Below, piece after piece: positions 8,213-17,075 of a stretch of DNA of 64,000 nucleotides; within the stretch, counting starts at the first letter, position 1, and each line of letters begins with the position of its first letter. The notes under the pieces are model-generated. The model did no database searches and was not told the DNA's origin. It saw only the letters and a list, made by a program, of their open reading frames with translations. A program made the position numbers and the translations under genes. The DNA is from AP-15 sp963733945 (GTDB lineage: Bacteria; Pseudomonadota; Alphaproteobacteria; ATCC43930; CGMCC-115725). The DNA lies in the NCBI GenBank assembly GCA_963733945.1, contig CAVTFD010000040.1:172494-236493 (forward strand), in the 5' to 3' direction.

Positions 8213-8563
8213 TTATTCGCGGGCGGCGATGACGGCGATCTCGACTTTCCAGTGGGGGGTGGCGAGACGGGCTTCGACGCAGGCTCGGCCGGGGGTGTTG
8301 CCCGGCGATACCCAGGCGTCCCATACCGCGTTCATGTCGTTGAAATAGCGCATGTCGGACAGCCAGATCGTCGCCGACAACAGCTTCGAATTGTCGGTGC
8401 CGGCGTCGGCAAGCAACTCGTCGATCTTGCGCAACACCTCCTCGGTCTGCTGGCGCACATCGGCGGCCGGGGTATCCCCCACCTGCCCAGCCAGGTAAAC
8501 CGTCGAGCCATAGGCCACGACCTGGCTCATCCGCGCTCCGACTTTATGCCGCTCGATCGTCAT
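8213..8563 (-). CDS. RidA (YjgF/YER057c/UK114) family protein
   Basis: A 116-residue protein of typical family length (110-130). RidA proteins hydrolyse reactive enamine/imine intermediates made by PLP enzymes. Visible marks are VYLAGQVG near residue 26, VWDAWVSPGNTPGRACVEARL near residue 80 with the conserved Arg of the RACVE motif, and a C-terminal VEIAVIAA strand. AGGAGAG lies five bases before the ATG. A broken second copy lies 1.6 kb to the left. Divergent from the DUF1003 gene. Confidence 0.9.
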   Translation of the reverse strand: MTIERHKVGARMSQVVAYGSTVYLAGQVGDTPAADVRQQTEEVLRKIDELLADAGTDNSKLLSATIWLSDMRYFNDMNAVWDAWVSPGNTPGRACVEARLATPHWKVEIAVIAARE

Positions 8564-8770
8564 ATCGGCTCTCCTGACAAAAGCTGGCGTGATGAAACCA
8601 CCTGACGGAAAAGACCTTCTGGGCTTCTGGGGATGGTTGGGGCGCTAACCTGCCCTACTCCTCCTCGTGACTGTCGCAAAATTCGTCGCTGAGGTCGAAA
8701 CGGGTTGGCCAGTCATTCTATACGGTTGGCGCAGCAGGTCGCCGGAACATTATGGCAGGGGGCGGGGAAA

Positions 8771-9322
8771 ATGAGCAGCAACGACATGCCACAGCAGAAC
8801 CGAGCTGGGCAAGCAACAGCGCGACACGGCGGATTCTACCGCTTTCATCTTCCGCATGCGCATCTCTCGTCGGTATTCGGCGACGACTGGTTCGCGCTAA
8901 AGGCGGAGGCGTTTGCGCGATTCTTCGGCACGCCGGTGTTCCTGGTCGCCCAGACGGGGATCGTCGCAATATGGATCCTCGTCAACGTCGTGGGATGGTG
9001 GATATTCGACATATATCCCTTCATCCTGTTGAATCTCGCCTTCAGCCTGCAGGCGGCCTATGCGGCGCCGCTGATCCTGCTGGCGCAGACCCGGCAGGCC
9101 GATCGCGACAAGGCCACGGCGATGGCCGACGCGCAGCATCGTGAGGATCTGCACCAAGCCAGCGAAGAGCGCCAGCGCCTCGCGGCCGAGCAGACTACGC
9201 TGCTGGTGCAAATGCTGGAGCAGAACACCCAGCTGACCGAGGCGGCCAAAGCGCTGACCGAGCGCATCGAGAGCCTGACCGCCGAGGTGCATAAACACAT
9301 TCTGGAGTCAAATCAGGACTAG
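8771..9322 (+). CDS. DUF1003 membrane protein
   Basis: 183 residues. The DUF1003 core is at about residues 50-105: FLVAQTGIVAIWILVNVVGW forms the first membrane helix and the region around ILLNLAFSLQAAYAAPLILL the second. A charged C-terminal tail of about 75 residues, rich in Ala, Glu and Gln, is predicted to be a coiled coil. Function unknown. The frame opens at 8705, but the ATG at 8771 follows a purine-rich GGGGCGGGGAAA and places the domain at its usual distance from the start. Confidence 0.85.
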   Translation: MSSNDMPQQNRAGQATARHGGFYRFHLPHAHLSSVFGDDWFALKAEAFARFFGTPVFLVAQTGIVAIWILVNVVGWWIFDIYPFILLNLAFSLQAAYAAPLILLAQTRQADRDKATAMADAQHREDLHQASEERQRLAAEQTTLLVQMLEQNTQLTEAAKALTERIESLTAEVHKHILESNQD

Positions 9323-9366
9323 CGACCGGTGCGGGCTGCCGGGCACCAAGCGTCGGATTTCGACCG

Positions 9367-10263
9367 CTAGCCGGAGCCGGGGATGGTCCCCTGCGGCAGG
9401 CTCTCGCAATAGCGGGCGATTTCTCCGGGGGTGGTGATCCACAGCGCCTCGCGCTGCTCGAGGATGTGGCGGACGGCACCGCGGAACGCGCGCAATCGAA
9501 AGGGCTGGCCAATGATGAAGGGATGCACCGAGACGGCAAAGACCAGCGGGTATTTCCGCGATTGTTCGAGCATCTCGTCGAACTGGTCGACGATCATCTC
9601 GGCGAATTGGCGCCCGGTATGCCGGCGAAACACCAAGGATGGCGAGTCGTTGAGTTCGAGCGGATAGGGTACCGACAGGATCGGCCCGGCGCGCGTGCGC
9701 ATCCACACCGGCTGGTCGTCCATCGCCCAATCCATCACATAGCGGTAGCCGGCCTCCTTCAGCAGGTCGAGCGTGACCCCGCCTTCGGCGATGTAGGGGC
9801 CGAGCCAGCCCTCGGGCCGCCGGCCAGATAATCGCGTCACTACCTCGGTGCATTCGGCGATAAGCCGGCGCTCGTCCTCCTCCCACAGCACATCCTGGCG
9901 CTCGGAATTGGTGCGTCCGTGGCCGACATATTCGTCGCCGCGCCCGTTCAGCCGCTCGACGATGTCGGGACAGGCTTCGAGCACCGCCGAGTTGACGTTA
10001 TGGGCGCCCGGCAAGGCGAACTCGTCGAGCAGGTCGAGATAGTACCACAGGCCGACGCGGTTGCCGTAATCGCGCCACGCGTAATTGCGATGGCTCTGGG
10101 GCGAGGGCGCCCCGGTCGAATCACTGCCGAGTCCGGCGCCGAACGCGAAATGCTCGATGTTGTTGTTGAAGGTTACGGCAAGCCGCTTGCCCTCGGGCCA
10201 GTCGTATTGCGGCCGCTTGGTGATCGCGACGTAGTCGTAACGGCTGTGCGCGGGCAGTTTCAT
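9367..10263 (-). CDS. Polysaccharide deacetylase family protein (PuuE-like)
   Basis: 298 residues with the NodB-type deacetylase fold as seen in PuuE/allantoinase-like proteins that act on C-N bonds rather than chitin. Seen: RLAVTFNNNIEHF near residue 27, VGHGRTNSERQ near residue 112, and FAVSVHPFIIGQPFRLRA near residue 243. These correspond to the conserved histidine blocks of PuuE-like proteins. The ATG at 10263 is preceded in frame by TTG; neither has a strong ribosome site. The exact substrate is unknown. It is convergent with the DUF1003 gene and its start lies 27 bp from the first copy of the 84-bp palindrome. Confidence 0.88.
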   Translation of the reverse strand: MKLPAHSRYDYVAITKRPQYDWPEGKRLAVTFNNNIEHFAFGAGLGSDSTGAPSPQSHRNYAWRDYGNRVGLWYYLDLLDEFALPGAHNVNSAVLEACPDIVERLNGRGDEYVGHGRTNSERQDVLWEEDERRLIAECTEVVTRLSGRRPEGWLGPYIAEGGVTLDLLKEAGYRYVMDWAMDDQPVWMRTRAGPILSVPYPLELNDSPSLVFRRHTGRQFAEMIVDQFDEMLEQSRKYPLVFAVSVHPFIIGQPFRLRAFRGAVRHILEQREALWITTPGEIARYCESLPQGTIPGSG

Positions 10264-10289
10264 CAAGTTTCGCGACTTTATGAGGTCAT

Positions 10290-10373
10290 GTCATTGCGAG
10301 GAGCGCAGCGACGCGGCAATCCCGACGCGGTGCCATGGCAGTTCGGAGATTGCTTCGCTGCGCTCGCAATGAC
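10290..10373. repeat. 84-bp palindromic repeat (type B), left copy
   Basis: It starts gtcattgcgaggagcgcag and ends tgcgctcgcaatgac, with arms that are imperfect inverted copies. It is the same length and orientation as the copy at 10681-10764. Its right end is two bases from the stop codon of the GIY-YIG gene. Confidence 0.88.
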
Positions 10374-10375
10374 GA

Positions 10376-10669
10376 CTACGCCGATATTTCATCGTAGAGA
10401 TCGCGCCAATCCGGATTGAAGCGGTTCACGAGCTCGATCTTTTTGCGGCGCGAGCCGGCCTTGATCTGCTTCTCCCGCGAAATAGCGGCAGATGGATCCT
10501 CAGTGCACTCGTAAAGCACGAGCTTAGAGACGTTGTATCGACTTGTGAAGCCCGACAAGAGCTTTTCACGATGCTGGTAGATGCGGCGTTTCAGGTCGTT
10601 GGTCACGCCGGTGTATAGAACGGTGTGCGTCTGATTGGTTAGTATATAGATGCAATATTGGTCAGTCAC
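10376..10669 (-). CDS. GIY-YIG nuclease superfamily protein (UPF0213-like)
   Basis: 97 residues, the full length of the small GIY-YIG family. Core motifs: CIYILTN at the start (GIY strand), LYTGVTNDLKRRIYQHR at about residues 18-34 (YIG strand with Thr in place of Ile, then the catalytic Arg helix), GFTSRYN, and the SREKQIKAGSRRKKIELV helix with the metal-binding Glu, ending NPDWRDL. Members are presumed DNA endonucleases related to the UvrC N-domain. The start is GTG, with AGGGG just upstream at the edge of the right palindrome. The gene lies exactly between two direct copies of the palindrome and has little spare DNA on either side. Confidence 0.9.
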   Translation of the reverse strand: MTDQYCIYILTNQTHTVLYTGVTNDLKRRIYQHREKLLSGFTSRYNVSKLVLYECTEDPSAAISREKQIKAGSRRKKIELVNRFNPDWRDLYDEISA

Positions 10670-10680
10670 CCGACGCCCCT

Positions 10681-10764
10681 GTCATTGCGAGGAGCGCAGC
10701 GACGCGGCAATCCCGACGCTGTGCCATGGCGGCTCCGGGATTGCTTCGCTGCGCTCGCAATGAC
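10681..10764. repeat. 84-bp palindromic repeat (type B), right copy
   Basis: A near-identical direct copy of 10290-10373; the differences are mainly in the loop region. It begins 11 bases upstream of the nuclease start codon, so it overlaps the probable promoter or leader of that gene. Confidence 0.88.
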
Positions 10765-10837
10765 GATGCTCCAGCCATCGTCAGGAATGCGGCCGCATGG
10801 CAATTGCGACGGCTACGAACAAGCGGGCCGCCGCCCT

Positions 10838-11638
10838 TCACCGTCCCTTGAACATCGGTTTGCGCTTTTCCATGAAAGCGGTGCGGCCCTCGGCGTAATC
10901 GGCGCTGGCGAAGCATTCGTCGACCAACCGCTTGCACAATGCGAGGTCGCGTGCAGACTCGTCCTTCAGCGCCTCGCGAATGTTCACCTTCGCCGAGCGC
11001 ACCGTTAACGGCGCATTCGCCGCGATCAAGTCGCAATAGTCCTTGACGTAAGACTCCAACTCCCCGTCCGGGACCACCTGGTTGACGAGGCCCATGCGCA
11101 ACGCCTCCTCGGCAGTGAACTGGCGCGCGGTGAAGAAGATCTCGCGGGCATAGGCCGGGCCGACGAGGTCGACCAGCTTCTTGATGCCGTCATAGGCGTA
11201 GCCGAGTCCGAGCTTTGCCGCCGGAACGCCGAATTTCGAGCCCTCGGCGGCGATCCGCATGTCGCAGGCGAGCGCCGTGCCGACCCCGCCGCCGATGCAA
11301 TAGCCGCGGATCATCGCGATCGTCGGCTTCAACGTCTCCTGCAGGCGCATCCGCGCGCCCTCGGAAATCTTGCTGTAGGCGGCGGCTGCTTCCTCCGACG
11401 CGCGCCTTTCCTTGAATTCGGAGATGTCGGCGCCGGAAACGAAAGCGCGCCCGCCGGCGCCGCTGACGACGATGACCCGGACCGCGTCGTCGCGCTCGAA
11501 ATCGTCCATGATCTGGGCCACGGCCTGCCACATTTCGAGCGAGACCGCGTTGTGCCGCGCGGGATTGTTGAAGATCAGACGGCCGATCGCTCCGTCTTTC
11601 TCGGCGATCATCTTGCTGGTCAAGGGCTGGTCGAGCAT
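10838..11638 (-). CDS. Enoyl-CoA hydratase/isomerase family protein
   Basis: A 266-residue crotonase-fold enzyme acting on acyl-CoA thioesters in the cytoplasm. Oxyanion-hole segments are AFVSGADISEF near residue 66 and GYCIGGGVGTALACDMRIAA near residue 112; the N-terminal RLIFNNPARHNAVS is typical. The C-terminal KRKPMFKGR matches hydratases with the usual KRKPxFxGR tail. GAGGAG lies 11 bases before the ATG. Hydration of a trans-2-enoyl-CoA is the default assignment; the chain-length preference is unknown. Confidence 0.92.
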   Translation of the reverse strand: MLDQPLTSKMIAEKDGAIGRLIFNNPARHNAVSLEMWQAVAQIMDDFERDDAVRVIVVSGAGGRAFVSGADISEFKERRASEEAAAAYSKISEGARMRLQETLKPTIAMIRGYCIGGGVGTALACDMRIAAEGSKFGVPAAKLGLGYAYDGIKKLVDLVGPAYAREIFFTARQFTAEEALRMGLVNQVVPDGELESYVKDYCDLIAANAPLTVRSAKVNIREALKDESARDLALCKRLVDECFASADYAEGRTAFMEKRKPMFKGR

Positions 11639-11819
11639 GGCGGCGTTAGCTCCTCGTTGGTTCGCGCCGAGTTTGGCAGATCACACCGCCGAGCGCACCC
11701 GCCCAATCGCCCGCCTGCCGACCGAAAACGACTGCTGCTGCCCCATTCCAGCCGACGGGAGCGCGACCCAGCGGCGGTGAGGTCGGATGGACAGCGGCCG
11801 TTCCAGCCGACGAAACGTT

Positions 11820-13506
11820 TCACGTAGCAAACTTAAAATGCTCTTCCCAAAGCCCCCAAGGAAACAAGAGATCGCTTATGCTCTCATCGTCGATGCGCCC
11901 TCCGCCGGGGGCGAAGACGTCCGGGACTCCCCGGCCATAGGCACGCACACGCGAATCACCTCCCGCGACTATGCTGCTCAGATCGCGATAGATTCGTATC
12001 AAATCGCAATCCGACCGCAGCGCCCGTTCTATTTCTTCCCCCTCCAACCAACGCCCCGGAGCGCCCTCTTCTTTGTTCACCAGTGATATGTAAAGCGGCT
12101 TCTTGCTTCGCTCCCGTGGATTTCCCAATCGAGCCGCGAGCACGCTGCGATAGAAAACATCATCGCTCGGGAGGCTGTACCCCATCAGGGTGATGTGTCT
12201 GGCGTTCTCCCAGGGCCGCGCGCAACTCACGTTGTGTCTCGTCAAGATAGGGCGACACAGCCCCTTTAAAGTTGGTTTGCATAATAAGGGAGATTTGCTC
12301 GAAGCCCATCATCGCCCCGCAATACAAGCATTGCAGAGCATCCCCCTCACCGCTCAACTTGAACCTATCCTCCTCTTTCGAACGGGGCTTACTCCAATCC
12401 TTGGACCAACTAGGAATCGGCAATGGCGGCAATAAACTCGGGGAGACAAGATCCCACCTGTCGCCAAGATAGGCGTTCATCTTACCGCAATTTGGGCATT
12501 CCCGTAGATTGAATGATCCGTGTGGGAAATAGAATTCGCCAGTTCGGACGTAACGGTCCCCTGAATGCCTCGGATCGTTCAAGCGTTGGGCCGTACTTTC
12601 GTTCATCATGTACCAAATGTCTAGATCCTCACCTTCAACTCTACGAACAGCCACCATGTAGGCCAAATCATTAAAAAGCTTCTGCGGTCGCGATGGCTGG
12701 CCAGCAAGGACCGATGGGCCGTGATGATTGGCCCGATCGTGGGCATTGAATACAAGCCACTACAGAAGCGGATCCCAATTCATTGAAACCAAGCTGTAAC
12801 CAAAGAGGTAATATTTCCGCGTTTTGGTATCTGCACCTTGTGTCGCAAGGAGACGACCTTCCTTTTGCATCAGTCGGGCCAAGGAATCGGCGAATTTCCG
12901 GTAGGGCCGCAGCCGGTCGGGGTGTCGCAAGAGCCGCCGGTAGCCGAGAACGAATTGCAAAATGATCAGAAGCTGCAGCGCGCGTCGGGCAGTTGGCAGG
13001 GCGTCGGGCCGGATGAACGCGCTCTCTGCGTCGCGGTTGGGGTGTGAGGCATGAAAACCAATATTAGCCTGGATGTGGAGATCGAGAATATTAAACAGAT
13101 CCTGGAGCCAGTGAGAGGAGATTTCTCCCGGGCAACTGAGGATAACGCGACGCAAGGTGGACCAATTATAAATTAGACGGAGTTTTTCCATGTGACGCTT
13201 TCGGTCGACTGCATCGATTTGGTCGAACTGGCGACGCAACGCCTCGGCAACGTCATTGTTGTTCCTTCCATCCTCATCTCCGAGGATCAGCAGGAAGTCC
13301 CCGATATCCCGCTGCTCTTGCCGACTCGCTTTCGGAAAGGCCGAACGCACCCGTTCTGCCAATCCACCTGCTCCGATCGCTGCCAGTTTCCTCAGACAGT
13401 CGGCTTGCGCGTCCGTCGTCGGAAGACCGAGCGGTGCCGTCGCGCCAGCGCCCCAAAGGAGCACGGTTGCCGGCCAGACCGGGGCGTACGCGTGTCGTCT
13501 GGTCAT
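11820..13506 (-). pseudogene. Degenerate SIR2-like domain gene (in-frame stop plus frameshift)
   Basis: Three open segments join into one protein of about 560 residues. The first (13506-12763) has VLLWGAGATAPLGLPTT, a SIR2-like nucleotide-binding start, and ends FGYSLVSMNWDPLL at a TAG (12760-12762). The same frame continues with LVFNAHDRAN and a segment containing FYFPHGSFNLRECPNCGKM, the His-plus-Zn-ribbon region, and a second CLYCG pair. Near 12210-12225 the frame shifts, and ENARHITLMGYSLPSDD carries the typical C-terminal GYSLP of SIR2-like NAD-binding proteins. SIR2-like proteins are often NAD-depleting effectors in phage defence. This copy is broken unless the two lesions are sequencing errors. 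Confidence 0.65.
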
Positions 13507-13512
13507 CGACCG

Positions 13513-13680
13513 CTACGGCTCCTGCACCATTTCGATTTCGGTCAGTTCGAGAGCTAAACCGCCGGGCCGCCTAACCTCCCTGATCTTCAGGACAACCATT
13601 TGCTGCTTCTCAAGAGCTGAGGTGGCGGCTCGTAACAGCTCCTGTTCCTGATTCTGGATGAGGACCACGGCCGGCGCCAT
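13513..13680 (-). CDS. Possible small protein upstream of the SIR2-like gene
   Basis: From the ATG at 13680 the frame encodes MAPAVVLIQNQEQELL and a helical, then beta-rich tail ending TEIEMVQEP (55 residues); a TTG start at 13734 would give 73. It ends six bases before the SIR2-like start, as in an operon, and lies in the same reading frame. No family was recognised. It may be a small partner gene or part of a larger decayed gene. Confidence 0.35.
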   Translation of the reverse strand: MAPAVVLIQNQEQELLRAATSALEKQQMVVLKIREVRRPGGLALELTEIEMVQEP

Positions 13681-13743
13681 GACCAGCTTCGCATCAACGG
13701 ATGTACGATTGGGATTTTCAGAGCTCAAAAACAAGAGCCAGCT

Positions 13744-13959
13744 TCACCACTCTTGTTTTCCAGACACGTGTTCATCGACAAGAGTGAAATGCTCCTTTAG
13801 CAGAAGGGACGATCCGAATGATTTAATATTCGGAAAGGTTGTCAAAAACGAGGGAGGTTCGATGAGCATTTGGTTGGTCACGCCACGTCGGACGGCCCTA
13901 ATTTCTGCGAACGTTATGTAATCGGCCACCTGGCACCCCCTCCACTCCGATGCGGACAC
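13744..13959 (-). CDS. Possible small protein or gene fragment
   Basis: 71 residues starting MSASEWRGCQVADYITF and ending DEHVSGKQEW at a TGA. It is in the same frame as the next two open segments downstream and the region is less GC-rich than its neighbours. No family was recognised; it may be the start of a larger gene now interrupted by stops. Confidence 0.3.
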   Translation of the reverse strand: MSASEWRGCQVADYITFAEIRAVRRGVTNQMLIEPPSFLTTFPNIKSFGSSLLLKEHFTLVDEHVSGKQEW

Positions 13960-14212
13960 GCCGATTAATCCATTAAACCCAATCCACCATCAGGCTAAGG
14001 GAGTATTGCGCCTCCGTCAGAATTCCACTCCCAATCAGTCACGCATGCGGCATTGAAATTGACGCAGAGTGCGAGCTTCCGCTTAGGGTCGAACTCGCCA
14101 GGTGCCGCCTACCTCGGCGACCGGCCGGAATCGGCGCTAAGCCGGCGCATGACATGCCGCCGCCCGGCGTGACGCCGGACGGCAGGGATGCGGGCGGTTG
14201 CGCCCGACGGCG

Positions 14213-15400
14213 TTACACCACTTCGCGGGCGCGCAGATCGGCGATCTTGGCGTCGCTGTAGCCGATCTCGTGCAATACAGCGTCGGTATGCTCGCCGAGG
14301 CCGGGGGTCGGGCGCAGCTTTTCGGGTTCGGGCGTGCGGGTCATGTTGATCGCCTGACCGACGGCCTTGAGCGGCCCGAGCTTGGGATGGTCGATTGGCC
14401 GCGCCATTTCGAGATGCTGCACCTGCGGATCGGCAAAGGTCTGGTCGATCGTGTAGAGCGGTCCGCACGGCACCCCGACTTCGTTCATCAATTCGACCCA
14501 ATAGGCGCTCGGCCGCTTTCGGGTAATCTCGGCGATCCGTTCGTTGAGCACCTTGCGGTTCTTCGATCGCTGCGGCCCGGTTGCGTAATCGGGATCCTGC
14601 AACAGCTGCGGCGCATCGGCCGCCTCGCAGAAGCGGCGGAACATCTGATCGCCCGAGGCGGCGATGTTGATCTGCCCGTCGGCGGTCGGGAACAGCCCGG
14701 TTGGGATGCCGGTCGGATGGTCGTTGCCGGCCTGCTTCGCGACTTCGCCGGCCATCAGCCAGCGCGAGGCCTGGAAATCGAGCATGAAAATTTGCGCCTC
14801 GAGCAGTGAGGTATGCACCCATTGCCCCTCGCCGGTCACGTCACGGTCGAGCAGCGCCATAAGTATCCCCTGCGCCAACAAAATGCCGGCGCACAGATCG
14901 TCGATCGGGATGCCGACGCGCACCGGGCCTTGCCCCGGCAATCCGGTAATCGACATCAGCCCGCCCATGCCCTGGGCGATCTGGTCGACCCCGGGCCGCT
15001 TGGCGTAAGGGCCGGTCTGGCCGAAGCCGGAGATGCTGCCATAGACGATGCGCGGGTTTACCTTCTTGACCGATTCGTAGTCGACGCCGAGCCGATGCTT
15101 GACCGTCGAGCGGAAATTCTCGACGACGACATCGGCCTTCTCGGCCAGCTTCATAAAGATCGCAAGCCCATCCTCGGTCTTCAGGTTGAGGGTGAGGCTG
15201 CGCTTGTTGCGATGGAGATTCTGGAAATCGAACCCTTCGCGCCGCGAGCCGGTCACGTCGCGGCCGTCATCGCCGCGCTGCTCGATCTTGATGACATTGG
15301 CGCCCCAATCGGCGAGCTGGCGGACCGCAGTCGGTCCGGCGCGGGCATGAGTGAGGTCGAGGACGGTAAAGCGGGACAGCGGCAGGGTTCCGATGCTCAC
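14213..15400 (-). CDS. CaiB/BaiF family (type III) CoA transferase
   Basis: 395 residues, the normal family length. The enzyme moves CoA between carboxylic acids through an aspartyl-CoA intermediate. Seen: VLDLTHARAGPTAVRQLADWGA at the start (the family's dimer-interlock region), HRNKRSLTLNLK, VVVENFRSTV, SGFGQTGPYAKRPGVD, and VGIPIDDLCAG, where the Asp lies in the catalytic position. The start is GTG with GGAAGG nine bases ahead. It stands alone between intergenic spaces; the specific acid substrate is unknown. Confidence 0.93.
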   Translation of the reverse strand: MSIGTLPLSRFTVLDLTHARAGPTAVRQLADWGANVIKIEQRGDDGRDVTGSRREGFDFQNLHRNKRSLTLNLKTEDGLAIFMKLAEKADVVVENFRSTVKHRLGVDYESVKKVNPRIVYGSISGFGQTGPYAKRPGVDQIAQGMGGLMSITGLPGQGPVRVGIPIDDLCAGILLAQGILMALLDRDVTGEGQWVHTSLLEAQIFMLDFQASRWLMAGEVAKQAGNDHPTGIPTGLFPTADGQINIAASGDQMFRRFCEAADAPQLLQDPDYATGPQRSKNRKVLNERIAEITRKRPSAYWVELMNEVGVPCGPLYTIDQTFADPQVQHLEMARPIDHPKLGPLKAVGQAINMTRTPEPEKLRPTPGLGEHTDAVLHEIGYSDAKIADLRAREVV

Positions 15401-15629
15401 GAGTGCGGGCCTTCCGATCTGAGGTCAAACTTGCGGTCGAAATTTACGTCAGCGGCGACTTTGGTACTTTCATTGGGCGGGCGTCAAGCGCGCGGCGTGC
15501 CGCTACTCGGCGCGTGGAGGGCCTGTCTGCGCTACCGCGTCAACCCAGTCAATCCCCGTCACCAAGTAAGAACTAAAGACAAAGTGCATGATCTTTAGAA
15601 TAAAAACACGTTAATACATATTTCTAATG

Positions 15630-16280
15630 TCACGCCCTTCTCAGCAAATCTATATCATCATTTTTTACATTGATCACCCGATCGCTGACCGGGGCGATCG
15701 TCATCCCGCCGGTATAGGGGGCGAGCAGCCGCCTTGCCGTATTCGGAGGAGCTGTAAGCCAGCGTTGATAGTCCCCAGGTGCGATGATCGCCGGCATACG
15801 ATCGTGCACCTCACTGACTAGTTTGTTCGCCTGCGTCGTGATGACCGTAAACGTCTCGACCGGTTCGCCGCTCTCCGGCACCCACTTCTCCCATAGGCCC
15901 GCGAATGCGAACAGGGCTCCGCTCCTAAGCGCCATCTTGAAGGGGTGCTTGTTGGCGCCTTTTGTCTGCCATTCATAAAAACCGTTGGCCGGCACGAGAC
16001 ACCGTTGTGTTTCGAAGGCTTTCCGGTATGCCGGTTTCTCATCGAGCGTTTCGGCGGGCGCGTTGATCATTCCGGCGCCGAGCGATAAGTCGCGCGACCA
16101 GGAGGGCACCAAGCCCCATCGGGCCATATGAATGCTCCTGCCCTTATCGACAGCGATGACAATCGGGGAGAGCTGCTCCGGCGCGATGTTATAGCGGGGC
16201 GCGAGTTCGGGCACGGCATCGACCCGGAGCGCCTTCCTGATTTCAGCCGCTGTGGCCGTGAGGTAGAAACGTCCGCACAT
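15630..16280 (-). CDS. SRAP domain protein (YedK/HMCES family)
   Basis: 216 residues starting MCGRF, as in all SRAP proteins: removal of Met exposes Cys2, which forms a thiazolidine link with abasic sites in single-stranded DNA. Other catalytic blocks are INAPAETLDEKPAYR near residue 74, ANGFYEW near residue 100 (active-site Glu) and EVHDRMPAII near residue 155 (active-site His). It protects abasic sites during replication. The gene is followed by an AT-rich spacer and is cotranscribed, if at all, with the upstream GGCT gene 107 bp away. Confidence 0.94.
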   Translation of the reverse strand: MCGRFYLTATAAEIRKALRVDAVPELAPRYNIAPEQLSPIVIAVDKGRSIHMARWGLVPSWSRDLSLGAGMINAPAETLDEKPAYRKAFETQRCLVPANGFYEWQTKGANKHPFKMALRSGALFAFAGLWEKWVPESGEPVETFTVITTQANKLVSEVHDRMPAIIAPGDYQRWLTAPPNTARRLLAPYTGGMTIAPVSDRVINVKNDDIDLLRRA

Positions 16281-16386
16281 GGCCCATTATACCATCTCGC
16301 GCTCGCATGCGGGTTGAAACCGAATTGTGAACCGAACCATTCGATCTCTCTCCTCATAAGATTGAGGCGGTGCTTCACCCCGACGT

Positions 16387-16974
16387 CTATCGGATGTGGT
16401 CGACGTCATCCAAAAAGCGCAGGTAATGCGCGGGCAGGCCGTGGGCTCGCGCACCCTCGCGCAACAGTCTGATGTAGCGCAGCGATGGTTTGCCGTCGAT
16501 GTCCTTCCCTCGGGCGATGTAGGCGACGGCCTGGAGCGGCCGGCCGGCAGCGTCTTCGGCCTCGACCGCCACATGGCGATAACCCCGTCCGGGTACTCCT
16601 TCGGTCGAGTCCAAACGGATCAAATCGCGCTGGGTAATGCGATAGAGCACGCCCCAGACCTCGGCGCCCGGATCGGCGCACAAATTTGCCGGCGCCGCCT
16701 TCCCCTTGGGCCGACCTTCCAGGTTGAAGCGGAGCCGATACCCCTTGATCCGGCCGGGCCGGCACTCGAATGACTGGATACCCCGTCGGATCCGAAACGT
16801 GGCCTCATGCATGTTGGCGCCGTAAGCGAAATACCAGATCTGATCGCTTGGCCGACCTGACAGCCGAGCACCGTGCAAAGGATAGTAAAGACGCGAAAGC
16901 GCCCAGGACTTGGCGATCAGCCGGCGCCGTCTGCGCCACAGCGCGATGATTTCCTGGCTCATCGGCAACGTCAT
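16387..16974 (-). CDS. Gamma-glutamylcyclotransferase (GGCT/AIG2-like) family protein
   Basis: 195 residues. After a basic N-terminal stretch of about 45 residues comes YFAYGANM, the substrate-binding loop of the GGCT fold, then DSTEGVPGRGYRHVAV near residue 125, where the Glu is in the position of the catalytic residue of gamma-glutamylcyclotransferases. The C-terminal PSLRYIRLLREGARAHGLP is common in bacterial members. The enzyme likely cleaves a gamma-glutamyl amine. GGGAG is seven bases before the ATG. The N-terminal extension is longer than in the minimal fold and its role is unknown. Confidence 0.88.
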   Translation of the reverse strand: MTLPMSQEIIALWRRRRRLIAKSWALSRLYYPLHGARLSGRPSDQIWYFAYGANMHEATFRIRRGIQSFECRPGRIKGYRLRFNLEGRPKGKAAPANLCADPGAEVWGVLYRITQRDLIRLDSTEGVPGRGYRHVAVEAEDAAGRPLQAVAYIARGKDIDGKPSLRYIRLLREGARAHGLPAHYLRFLDDVDHIR

Positions 16975-17075
16975 GCGGGAGCTCCCTTTGCCGGCAACGC
17001 ATTACCGCCGGTCTTCGATTACCCGACGATAAATATAACCCGATCAAGCCGGCTGCGGTGCTAGGATGGCCGGCG

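Noticed and set aside
14160..14212. A terminator after the CoA transferase
   Set aside because: Hairpins such as cgggcgcaaccgcccg exist here, but no T tract follows and many similar short stems occur by chance in this GC-rich DNA.
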